A stretch of DNA of 56,496 nt, from NCBI GenBank assembly GCA_028712885.1, contig JAQTPK010000002.1, positions 91,876 through 148,371 of the forward strand. Direction: 5' to 3'. Source of the DNA: Syntrophales bacterium (GTDB lineage Bacteria; Desulfobacterota; Syntrophia; Syntrophales; UBA4778). Below are positions 1-7,535 of this stretch, one piece after another. The notes under the pieces were generated by a model. It did not search any database. It saw only the letters and a list, made by a program, of their open reading frames with translations, and had not been told where the DNA came from. Every line of letters begins with the position of its first letter. Position 1 is the stretch's first letter. Both the position numbers and the translations under genes were made by a program.

Positions 1-56
1 TCAGGTATCAGGTATCAGGTATCAGGTATCAGGTATTGGGTGTTGGGTGTTGGGCG
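1..56. repeat. Heptanucleotide tandem array at window edge
   Basis: Five perfect copies of TCAGGTA (1-35) are followed by two copies of TTGGGTG and one of TTGGGCG, all in the same seven-base phase. The array may continue to the left of the window. The same unit family (GGTATT/GGGT, seen as its complement AATACC/ACCC) returns at 48843-48931. Confidence 0.95.
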
Positions 57-86
57 ATACTGAAATCGTCGCCCCTGGGCGGAAGG

Positions 87-563
87 GTGAGAGAATCGAT
101 TTTTACAGGCTTGAGCTTCGGGTTGACTTCGGCGGTAATAACTACGCTCGGGCTTATGGTAGGACTTTATTCCGGAACGGGTTCGCGGCCGGCAGTTATC
201 GGAGGGATTCTGACCATAGCCCTGGCGGATGCCTTTTCGGACGCCCTTGGAATCCATATTTCCGAGGAATCGGAAAGCAGGCATGGTAACAGGGAAGTCT
301 GGGTCTCCACTTTTTCCACCTTTTTCTCCAAGCTGATATTCGGATCCAGCTTTCTCGTTCCTGTTCTTTTTTTAGAGCTGTTTACCGCCTTGGTCGTCAG
401 CATTGTATGGGGATTGTCCATTCTCTCCTTTTTGAGTTATAAAATGGCCGTGAGGCGGAAATCAGATCCGTGGAAAGCTATCGCCGAGCACCTGTTTATC
501 GCGTGTATGGTGATCATCATGACGCACTTGATCGGAAAATGGATCTCCCGGTTTATTACCTGA
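87..563 (+). CDS. VIT1/CCC1-like small membrane protein
   Basis: A hydrophobic protein of about 158 residues with roughly five membrane segments. The N-terminal stretch GLTSAVITTLGLMVGLYSG, followed by a second helix ending in an acidic EESE, resembles the VIT1/CCC1 family of vacuolar-type iron/manganese transporters. The family link is by eye only, and the protein is shorter than typical members. The reading frame is open back to base 1, but codons upstream of 87 would be made of the heptad array, so I chose GTG 87; TTG 36 and TTG 111 are alternatives. It precedes cutA by 19 bp, which would suit a metal-related pair. Function beyond metal transport by family is inferred. Confidence 0.55.
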   Translation: MRESIFTGLSFGLTSAVITTLGLMVGLYSGTGSRPAVIGGILTIALADAFSDALGIHISEESESRHGNREVWVSTFSTFFSKLIFGSSFLVPVLFLELFTALVVSIVWGLSILSFLSYKMAVRRKSDPWKAIAEHLFIACMVIIMTHLIGKWISRFIT

Positions 564-582
564 TAATTTCAGGAGGAAGGCC

Positions 583-900
583 TTGGATTATATCCAGGTA
601 TCCACAACAACGGAAAGCAGGGAGGATGCCGGCCGGATAGCAGCGGCCCTGGTGGAGAGGGGACTTGCCGGATGCGTCCAGGTTATCGGGCCGATTGCGA
701 GCACTTACCGCTGGCAGGGGAAAATCGAGACCGCGACGGAATGGCTCTGCCTCATCAAAACCAGCAAGGACGCCTATGACCGGGTGGAAAAATCCATCCG
801 CGAACTGCATCCCTATGAAGTCCCGGAGATCATCGCTGTGCCCCTGACGCAGGGGAGCAGAAATTATCTGGCATGGCTCGGAGAGCAGATACTCCCCTGA
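583..900 (+). CDS. cutA: Divalent-cation tolerance protein CutA
   Basis: A 105-residue CutA1 protein, the usual family length. It shows the family's N-terminal beta strand (IQVSTTTES), the RGLAGCVQVI segment and the C-terminal PEIIAVPLTQG/YLAWL region. CutA1 forms small trimers with a ferredoxin-like fold and is linked to copper and divalent cation tolerance, though its biochemical role is unsettled. The start is TTG 583, supported by a strong AGGAGG ribosome site at 571-576; no ATG is well placed. It follows the VIT/CCC1-like gene and precedes the AAA ATPase by 13 bp on the same strand. Confidence 0.93.
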   Translation: MDYIQVSTTTESREDAGRIAAALVERGLAGCVQVIGPIASTYRWQGKIETATEWLCLIKTSKDAYDRVEKSIRELHPYEVPEIIAVPLTQGSRNYLAWLGEQILP

Positions 901-913
901 CCCGGAGAAGGAA

Positions 914-2155
914 ATGAGGATTCGCTCCCTTTGGGTTTCCAATTTCAAAAGTTTCAGAGAACTTCGTGTCGACCATCTCGGTAATTTTACCGTCCTTGTC
1001 GGCGCTAATGCCTCGGGTAAATCAAATTTCGTTCAGATTTTTCGTTTTTTGCGGGATATTGCCAACCATGGTCTCGTCAATGCTGTCTCCCTTCAGGGCG
1101 GGGCCGATTACCTGGCCAACGCCAACGTCCCGCCGCCCCGTACTCTGGGAATCGGTCTGACATACGACCCGGACCTCGTTCTCGATCTCAGCGAAACCGG
1201 AATTCCCGTTCTGATACGAATCCCTGAGGTCGAGTATGAGTTCAGCATCCGTTTCCCGCAAAAAGGGGGATTCCGGGTATGCAGCGACAGGCTGGAAAAA
1301 AAGCTGGAATTTTTCGAGCCGGCGGAAAAAGGAGCGCACAAGCCCCGGGGAGAAGGAAAGAGCATTCTGTCGAACCGCAATGGCAGGGTCACTTATGAGC
1401 TGTACCGGCCGGAAGACGTCCCCCTGAAGGAATCCGACATTATCCCCTCTATTCTGCGGGAAGAGCGAATTGGAGAAAATTCTCTCCTGCTGGAATCGCC
1501 TTTTTTCGGATTCGCCCACCGGCTCGACAGGTTCTTCGACCGTATAGCCATCTACAATTTCGATCCCAGACTTCCCAAAAATCAGATCTCCATGACAGGG
1601 AAGACGGACCTTGAAGAAGACGGCAGCAACCTGGCGATCGGCCTCAGACCGCTGCTGGAAGACAGGAAAAAAAGACGCAAGCTTTCTAATCTCATCAAAG
1701 ACCTCCTTCCCTTCATCGAGGAAATCGAAGTCGAAAAGGTTTCCGACCGCTCTCTCCTGCTGAAGCTGAAGGAGATATACTCGAAGGGGACTTTTGTCCC
1801 GGCCTCTTTCATATCGGACGGCACCCTTATTCTCATCGCCATTGTCGTCGCGCTGTATTTCGAAAACAAGTCCTTTATAATCCTGGAGGAGCCGGAAAGG
1901 AGCATCCACCCTCTGCTCATCCCGCGGGTGGTTGCCATGATGAAGGAATCTTCCGAACGGAAACAGCTCCTGGTCACCACTCATCATCCCGAAATCGTCA
2001 AAAATGCCGACCCGGACGATATTTTGCTTTCTTCGCGGGACCGCGAAGGTTTTTCCAATATCGTCCGCCCGGCGGAAAAAGAGGCGGTGAAAACCTTTCT
2101 CCGGCAGGAAATAGGCATAGACGAACTTTTCAGGAATGATCTGCTGGGTATCTGA
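914..2155 (+). CDS. AAA/ABC-type ATPase (AAA_21/OLD-like)
   Basis: A 413-residue ATPase of the RecF/OLD-like type. The N-terminus IRSLWVSNFKSF leads into a Walker A motif GANASGKS at about residues 30-37. A signature-like SDGTL occurs near residue 298, a Walker B LEEPE near 324 and an H-loop TTHHPE near 355. Such proteins are soluble ATPases that often work with a TOPRIM nuclease, either fused to it or encoded next door. Here the next gene starts three bases after this stop and looks TOPRIM-like. The start ATG 914 has GGAGAAGG just upstream. The specific target is unknown; roles in phage defence or DNA maintenance are both possible. Confidence 0.85.
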   Translation: MRIRSLWVSNFKSFRELRVDHLGNFTVLVGANASGKSNFVQIFRFLRDIANHGLVNAVSLQGGADYLANANVPPPRTLGIGLTYDPDLVLDLSETGIPVLIRIPEVEYEFSIRFPQKGGFRVCSDRLEKKLEFFEPAEKGAHKPRGEGKSILSNRNGRVTYELYRPEDVPLKESDIIPSILREERIGENSLLLESPFFGFAHRLDRFFDRIAIYNFDPRLPKNQISMTGKTDLEEDGSNLAIGLRPLLEDRKKRRKLSNLIKDLLPFIEEIEVEKVSDRSLLLKLKEIYSKGTFVPASFISDGTLILIAIVVALYFENKSFIILEEPERSIHPLLIPRVVAMMKESSERKQLLVTTHHPEIVKNADPDDILLSSRDREGFSNIVRPAEKEAVKTFLRQEIGIDELFRNDLLGI

Positions 2156-2158
2156 TTG

Positions 2159-2698
2159 ATGGAAAGCGGACGTATCTTTATCTGGGTTGAAGGGATCAGC
2201 GATGCCCGGTTCTTTTCAGCCGTCCTGAAGCCTTTTTTTGAGAAACATTACAGCCAGGTGGAGATACGGACGTACGCGAATCTCAAGCGCGAGAAATTCT
2301 CCCGCATTCTGCAGGCTCTCCGGGGGATCCGGGCCGAATATCTCGTTATTGCGGATATCGATTCCGAGCCGTGCGTGACTTCCAAGAAGAACTGCCTCCG
2401 CCAGCGAATCTCGGATGCAAACCCGGAGAAGATACGTGTCGTCGTCATGGAAATTGAAAGCTGGTATCTCGCCGGTCTCGATGAAGCGGGTTTCGCAGAG
2501 CTGGGGATAACGCCGTTTGAGAGGACGGATACCGTCACCAAAGAGGATTTCCTCTCCATCATGCCGCGGGAGTACGAGTCGAGAATCGATTTCATGATGG
2601 AGATACTGAAGCGATTTTCCGTGAAGTCGGCTGTTCGCAAAAACAACTCGTTCTCATATTTTTTCTCCAAGCAGGGATTCTCCGCAGCAGGTGAATGA
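2159..2698 (+). CDS. TOPRIM-like protein paired with the ATPase
   Basis: A 179-residue protein that I do not recognise with certainty. An N-terminal IFIWVEGISDARFF (conserved-type glutamate) and a later VIADIDSE (D-x-D) have the spacing expected of a TOPRIM fold. They resemble the DUF4435/OLD nuclease halves seen beside AAA ATPases. A further IEIESWYLAG segment resembles one found in RloB/DUF4276-type partners. The start is probably ATG 2159, three bases after the stop of the ATPase gene, so the two are likely translated together. The protein is shorter than the AriB subunit of PARIS systems, so a direct assignment to that system is not supported. Confidence 0.6.
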   Translation: MESGRIFIWVEGISDARFFSAVLKPFFEKHYSQVEIRTYANLKREKFSRILQALRGIRAEYLVIADIDSEPCVTSKKNCLRQRISDANPEKIRVVVMEIESWYLAGLDEAGFAELGITPFERTDTVTKEDFLSIMPREYESRIDFMMEILKRFSVKSAVRKNNSFSYFFSKQGFSAAGE

Positions 2699-2736
2699 GC
2701 TTATGTGGCCTTCAAAACGAATTCGGAGGTAGAGAA

Positions 2737-3306
2737 ATGATAGCAGACCTTGTCCTGAAAAACAGGAGCTACCGTCGCTTTTACGAAGACAGCGCGATCA
2801 GCCGGGAGACTTTACTGGAATTGGTCGGGCTGGCCCGGCTGTCCGCTTCCGCGGCTAATCTTCAACCCCTGAAATATGCGCTTTCCCGGGATCCCGGGCG
2901 GAACGCGGAGATATTCGCCACGCTCGCCTGGGCCGGATACCTGAAGGACTGGCCCGGCCCGCCGGAAGGCGAAAGGCCTTCCGGCTATATCGTTATCCTG
3001 GGAGATACGGCTATTGCGCGCACGTTCGGATGCGACCATGGAATCGCGGCGCAATCCATTCTGCTCGGGGCGGTCGAAAAGGGCCTGGGAGGATGCATGA
3101 TTGCTTCGATACGCAGGGACGATCTCCGCCGGATCCTCGGAATCCCCGAAAAATTCGAGATACTCCTTGTTATTGCGCTCGGGAAACCGAAGGAGAGGGT
3201 CGTCGTGGACCCGCTCGGCGCCGGAGGAGACATCAAATACTGGCGCGACGGCGAAGGCGCCCATCACGTCCCCAAGCGTTCGCTCGAGGAAATCGTACTG
3301 GACTGA
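2737..3306 (+). CDS. Nitroreductase family protein
   Basis: A 189-residue FMN-dependent nitroreductase-like protein. It begins with the family's flavin-binding pattern (LKNRSYRRF) and has the SASAANLQPLKY segment and the late GCMIASI...ALGKPKE region. Family members reduce nitro groups, quinones or flavins with NAD(P)H; the substrate cannot be read from sequence. The start ATG 2737 is preferred because GGAGG lies seven bases upstream; an earlier TTG at 2695 overlaps the previous gene and has no site. It sits between the ATPase pair and the NAD(P)HX repair gene on the same strand. Confidence 0.85.
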   Translation: MIADLVLKNRSYRRFYEDSAISRETLLELVGLARLSASAANLQPLKYALSRDPGRNAEIFATLAWAGYLKDWPGPPEGERPSGYIVILGDTAIARTFGCDHGIAAQSILLGAVEKGLGGCMIASIRRDDLRRILGIPEKFEILLVIALGKPKERVVVDPLGAGGDIKYWRDGEGAHHVPKRSLEEIVLD

Positions 3307-3333
3307 TCACACCCGGCGCCGGAAGGAGGGACA

Positions 3334-4899
3334 ATGAGGGTCAGCAGCGTGGAGGATATGCGCATCCTGGATCGGGAAGCGGGCCGGAAATTCGGACTTT
3401 CGGAAGATATCCTGATGGAGAATGCGGGGCATGCATCCTGTTTCGCCATCCAAAAAGAGTTCGGAATCGCCGGTCGAAAATTCGCGGTCATCTGCGGAGC
3501 CGGCAATAACGGCGGCGACGGAATGGTGGCGGCCAGGATGCTTCTGTCGAATAACGGATCGGTTCGGGTCTATCTGACCGGCGATCCGGACCGGTATACG
3601 GGTGCGGCCAGGCGGAATTTCGAAATCGCGCAGAAGGCGGGGATTGAATTCAAAGAGATCGGCTCAACGGAAAGAGTCAAAAGGGAACTGGCGCACTGCG
3701 ATGCGGTCGTAGACGCAATATTCGGTACTGGGCTGTCCCGAGCAGTCGAGGCTCCGGTGAAGACCCTTATTTCATGGTTGAACAAAAAAAAGAAGACCGT
3801 CTTCAGCCTGGACATACCATCCGGAATAAACGGCGACACGGGAGAGGTGATGGGTGAAGCGGTCCGGGCGTCCTTCACCATTGCTTTCGGTCTGCCGAAG
3901 CGCGGGAATATCCTGTATCCCGGATTCGAGTACTGCGGAAAACTGTTCGTTTCCCATATTTCATTTCCTCCTTCCCATTACGACCGGGATTCCATACGCG
4001 TCGCTCTCAACACGTCCCCGCCCCTCCCGCGCAGAAGCCGGACGGGGCACAAGGGAACTTTCGGAGACGTCCTGTTTATCGCCGGAGCGGCCGGGTATCT
4101 CGGCGCCCCGTATTTCTCGTCTTTCGCCTTCCTCAAAGCGGGAGGCGGCTATGCACGGCTGGCGGCTCCCTCGTCCATTGCGCCCCTTATCGCCTCACGA
4201 GCCAATGAAGTCGTCCTTGCGCCGCAGCCGGAAACCTCAACGGGAGGAATCGCCTTCTCCGGCCGTGACGGCCTGCTCGCGCTCGCCCGACGCGCCGACA
4301 TGGTCGTGATCGGTCCGGGCCTTTCCCTGGATGAGGAGACCCAGCGGCTCGTGCGCTCGCTTGTCCCTGAAATCGAAAAGCCGCTCCTGATCGACGGAGA
4401 CGGAATCACCGCGGTCTCTCACGATCTGCGGATTCTGGAAAAGCGCAGCGGCGAGACGATTCTCACGCCCCATCCGGGTGAGATGTCCAGACTGCTCGAT
4501 GCGGCCCTGCCGGAATGGAATGCCGGAAGAATCGATTTCCTCAGGGATACGGCGGAAAAAATCGGAGCCCACGTAGTTCTTAAGGGCGCACATTCCCTGA
4601 TCGGGACGCCGGATGGACGCGTCTATATTAATCTGAGCGGAAATCCCGGCATGGCAAAGGCGGGAACCGGGGATGTCCTCAATGGAACGATTGCGGCGAT
4701 GTTCGGGATGGGATTGTCCATACCGGAAGCGGTTCGCAAAGGGGTGTTCATTCACGGCCTGGCGGCCGACCTTGCGGCGGCGGAAATGGGAGAAGACGGG
4801 GTGACTCCACAGGACCTGCTCGCCTTTCTGCCCAGGGCGGTTCGCGCGGACCGGGAGGAACTGGGATTGAAGCAGAGGTATTGGCCGGAAATAATATAA
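3334..4899 (+). CDS. nnr: Bifunctional NAD(P)H-hydrate epimerase/dehydratase
   Basis: A 521-residue fusion. The N-terminal YjeF_N epimerase domain (about 1-215) carries GAGNNGGDGMVAAR and the DAIFGTGL/LDIPSGINGDTG motifs. The C-terminal ribokinase-like ADP-dependent dehydratase domain (about 225-515) carries LTPHPGEMSRLL and GNPGMAKAGTGDVLNG. It repairs hydrated NADH and NADPH in the cytoplasm. The length fits the bifunctional Nnr family. ATG 3334 is preceded by GGAAGGAGG. Last gene of the first plus-strand run. Confidence 0.96.
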   Translation: MRVSSVEDMRILDREAGRKFGLSEDILMENAGHASCFAIQKEFGIAGRKFAVICGAGNNGGDGMVAARMLLSNNGSVRVYLTGDPDRYTGAARRNFEIAQKAGIEFKEIGSTERVKRELAHCDAVVDAIFGTGLSRAVEAPVKTLISWLNKKKKTVFSLDIPSGINGDTGEVMGEAVRASFTIAFGLPKRGNILYPGFEYCGKLFVSHISFPPSHYDRDSIRVALNTSPPLPRRSRTGHKGTFGDVLFIAGAAGYLGAPYFSSFAFLKAGGGYARLAAPSSIAPLIASRANEVVLAPQPETSTGGIAFSGRDGLLALARRADMVVIGPGLSLDEETQRLVRSLVPEIEKPLLIDGDGITAVSHDLRILEKRSGETILTPHPGEMSRLLDAALPEWNAGRIDFLRDTAEKIGAHVVLKGAHSLIGTPDGRVYINLSGNPGMAKAGTGDVLNGTIAAMFGMGLSIPEAVRKGVFIHGLAADLAAAEMGEDGVTPQDLLAFLPRAVRADREELGLKQRYWPEII

Positions 4900-4901
4900 A
4901 G

Positions 4902-4963
4902 GCAAATCCCAAGCACAAAATCCCAAATCCCAAACAATGCCTAATTTGGTGCTTGGGATTTGC
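4902..4963. repeat. Perfect inverted repeat built from heptads
   Basis: The 15-base arms GCAAATCCCAAGCAC (4902-4916) and its exact complement (4949-4963) flank 32 bases. The left arm and loop are in seven-base phase (CAAATCC, CAAGCAC, AAAATCC and so on to 4937). It lies between convergent genes and could act as a bidirectional stop, but there is no T-run on either strand. A related unit (CTAAATC/CCAAGCA) occurs at 25191. Confidence 0.9.
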
Positions 4964-4977
4964 GAATTTATGCAGCT

Positions 4978-5952
4978 TTATTTTTGTCTTGTCAGAATAA
5001 AATCGGAAAACGTGAGGAGGGCTTCTTTCGGCTCCGAGTCTTCAAAGACATTGAGAAGATTTTTCGCTTCGAGGATCATGGCCCGGGCCCGGTCGAGGGC
5101 GTATCCGATTCCGTTCCTGCGCCGGATAATTTCAGCCACTTCCGCCATATCGGCCTTTCCGGAACTCCTTTTACGCAATATCTGACCGATTCTCTCCCTC
5201 TCCGGTTTCGTACACGTCTCAAGGGCGCGAATAAGCGGCAGGGTAATTTTCCCCTCCCGGAGATCCGTCCCGATCGCCTTCCCGAATTCCTTCTCCGATC
5301 CGGCGTAATCCAGGGTATCGTCGGTCATCTGGAACGCCGTTCCCACCTTCAATCCGAATTCCGAAAGCGCATGCATCTTTGCCTGGCCTGCATTCGCCAG
5401 AACGGCGCCCAGGGAGCACGCCGCCGAAATGAGAATGGCGGTTTTTTTGCGGATCAGAGCGTAATAATCCTCCTCGGTCATCCCGATATCGCCCGATTTG
5501 ACCAGTTGGAAGACCTCTCCCTCCGCCATGACGTTCGTCACCGCCGAGATCAGCTGGACGACCGGAAGGTTTCCATCCTGCGATATCATTTTAAAAGCCT
5601 TCGAATACAGAAAATCTCCGACCAGCACGCTGGCCGAATTTCCCCAGACGCGGTTGGCCGAGGTCAGTCCCCTGCGCGTCCGGGCGCTGTCGACGACGTC
5701 GTCGTGGAGAAGGCTCGCCGTATGGATGTATTCGAGAACGGCGGCCAGCTCGTATTTACGCTGACCGCGGTAGGAGCACAAATCGGAACAGATCAGGAGG
5801 AGGAGCGGGCGGATCCGCTTCCCGCCGCTCCGGACCAGATATCCTGATATCTCAGGAATCAATTCAATATCGGAGATGAAATTGCGGGTTATGGACAGCT
5901 CTACTTTTTTCAGTTCCGGTTCGTATTTCCGGAATATGTCCTGGATCTGCAT
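4978..5952 (-). CDS. Polyprenyl diphosphate synthase (IspB-like)
   Basis: A 324-residue trans-isoprenyl synthase. It has the first Asp-rich motif LLHDDVVD, preceded by GGKRIRPLL, and the second Asp-rich motif QMTDDTLDYAG. It condenses IPP units onto an allylic primer to make the side chain of quinones or related lipids; chain length cannot be told. ATG 5952 is chosen because the nine codons upstream consist of heptad repeat, although that leaves no clear ribosome site. It is the last gene of the minus-strand run after rimO, with about 140 bp between. Confidence 0.93.
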   Translation of the reverse strand: MQIQDIFRKYEPELKKVELSITRNFISDIELIPEISGYLVRSGGKRIRPLLLLICSDLCSYRGQRKYELAAVLEYIHTASLLHDDVVDSARTRRGLTSANRVWGNSASVLVGDFLYSKAFKMISQDGNLPVVQLISAVTNVMAEGEVFQLVKSGDIGMTEEDYYALIRKKTAILISAACSLGAVLANAGQAKMHALSEFGLKVGTAFQMTDDTLDYAGSEKEFGKAIGTDLREGKITLPLIRALETCTKPERERIGQILRKRSSGKADMAEVAEIIRRRNGIGYALDRARAMILEAKNLLNVFEDSEPKEALLTFSDFILTRQK

Positions 5953-5980
5953 TCTCAAGTTTCTGGTTTCAAGTCTCAAG
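5953..5980. repeat. Four-unit heptad array abutting a start codon
   Basis: Four units in phase, starting with TCTCAAG and TTTCTGG and ending with TCTCAAG, lie directly against the ATG of the polyprenyl synthase gene (minus strand). The array occupies the place where its ribosome binding site should be. Confidence 0.9.
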
Positions 5981-6094
5981 GCTTAAGTTGGAGCCCCGGG
6001 AAAGAAGGGCATCCGATTGAAAACCCGGAACGTCTGAATTTGTTCTGGAAGTTTTATTCCAGTCGAAATCCGGATTGCAAGGAAAATCTCGGAA

Positions 6095-7429
6095 TTACTC
6101 CGCACAGGGGCCGGCCTCGATATCATATGTGTCGGCCGACGTCACCCTGCAACGGATGATGTCGCCCGGAGCGGCTTCTCCGCGCACGTGCGTGATTCCA
6201 TCGATCTCAGGAGCCTGGCCCCGGTGTCTTCCGGATACCGTCCCCGGGGCTTCCCCCGGAGCTTCCACCAGCACTTCCTGCATGGAGCCGACCAGGGCCT
6301 GGTTGGATCGAAAAGAAATCACCGCCTGCTCTTCCATAACCTCGTTTCTTCTGCGCTTTTTCTCCGCTTCGGGAACCTGCCTCGGAAGGGAAGCCGCCGC
6401 CGTCCCTTCCTCACGCGAATAAGAAAAGACCCCGAGACGCTCGAACTCAGTTTCTTTTATAAAACCGGCCAATTTATCGAACGCGGCCGCGGTTTCTCCA
6501 GGATATCCCACCATCAGAGATGTCCTCAGCACTATTCCGGGCACTATCTGTCTTGCCCTCATTATCTTTTTGCGTATTTCCGTCCCGCTGATCTTCCGGT
6601 TCATGGAGTGAAGGATATCATCGTCTATGTGCTGGATCGGCATGTCCAGGTATCTGCAAATCTTCTCTTCCCCCGCGATCGTTTTGAGGAGGCGGTCGGT
6701 TATTCCTGCCGGGTGCGCATAGAGGATGCGGATCCAGCGGATGCCCCCGATGCGGGCCATGTCCTGCAGCAGGTCCGGCAGCTCCGGCTTGCCCGGAAGA
6801 TCCCGGCCGTAAGCGGTCGTATCCTGGGAGACAACGACTAATTCCTTGACGCCTGCGGCGGCGAGAACTTTCGCCTCCTCGAGCACGTCTTCCGGGCTTC
6901 TGCTCCGGAGCTTCCCCCGAAGGGACGGGATGATGCAGTACGAGCAGCAATTGGCGCAGCCTTCGGAGATTTTTATGTACGCCGACGGAGCCGGCATCGA
7001 GAGGAGACGGGGAAAACCTGAATTCATGAGAAACTGAGGCGGGCCTGCGACCAGGCGGGGAAATGACCCTGTCGAATAAAGGCCGCGCATGAGTTCCGCA
7101 ATCCGGCCGATTTCTCCCGTGCCGACGAACAGGTCCGCTTCGGGCATTTCCCTCTCCAGTGTTACCCCGTATCTCTGCGGAAGGCATCCGGTTACAACCA
7201 GCTTTCTGCATCGCCCCCGCTTCTTGTATTCCGCAAGGCGGAATATTTCGTAGATTGCTTCCTGCTTGGCGGAGGTGATGAATGCGCAGGTGTTGACCAG
7301 GATAAGCTCCGCTTTCGATTCATCAGCGGCGATTTCGTACCCTGCTCCGGACAGCAAAGCGGACATCACTTCCGCATCTATTTGGTTCTTCGGGCAGCCG
7401 AGGCTCAGTATATGGAATTTTTTCCCCAT
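6095..7429 (-). CDS. rimO: Ribosomal protein S12 methylthiotransferase RimO
   Basis: A 444-residue radical SAM methylthiotransferase that modifies an Asp of ribosomal protein S12. The N-terminal UPF0004 domain has ILSLGCPKNQIDAE and the cluster cysteines in VNTCAF and VTGCLPQRYG. The central radical SAM domain holds CANCCSYCIIPSLRGK (CxxxCxxC). The C-terminal region to about residue 440 fits a TRAM domain. SLGCPKN and the IPSLRG run are typical of RimO rather than MiaB. The gene follows ftsK in the same direction. Confidence 0.95.
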   Translation of the reverse strand: MGKKFHILSLGCPKNQIDAEVMSALLSGAGYEIAADESKAELILVNTCAFITSAKQEAIYEIFRLAEYKKRGRCRKLVVTGCLPQRYGVTLEREMPEADLFVGTGEIGRIAELMRGLYSTGSFPRLVAGPPQFLMNSGFPRLLSMPAPSAYIKISEGCANCCSYCIIPSLRGKLRSRSPEDVLEEAKVLAAAGVKELVVVSQDTTAYGRDLPGKPELPDLLQDMARIGGIRWIRILYAHPAGITDRLLKTIAGEEKICRYLDMPIQHIDDDILHSMNRKISGTEIRKKIMRARQIVPGIVLRTSLMVGYPGETAAAFDKLAGFIKETEFERLGVFSYSREEGTAAASLPRQVPEAEKKRRRNEVMEEQAVISFRSNQALVGSMQEVLVEAPGEAPGTVSGRHRGQAPEIDGITHVRGEAAPGDIIRCRVTSADTYDIEAGPCAE

Positions 7430-7454
7430 TCTTAATTGCTTCGCTTGATAATTT

Positions 7455-7508
7455 CACACGGGGACGCGAAGATATGAAGGTCTTCTCCGTATCTTTGTGT
7501 CTAGTGTG
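7455..7508. repeat. Imperfect inverted heptad repeat
   Basis: CACAC (7455-7459) and GTGTG (7504-7508) close an imperfect inverted repeat whose arms contain GACGCGAAGATAT and its degenerate complement. It sits in the 106 bp gap between ftsK and rimO. Unit length is about seven but degenerate. Confidence 0.7.
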
Positions 7509-7535
7509 AGGAATTATATCTCAGGTGTGCTCGGA

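Noticed and set aside
2159-2698. Assignment of the ATPase pair as a PARIS system
   Set aside because: The second protein (179 residues) is much shorter than AriB and the match is limited to short motifs.
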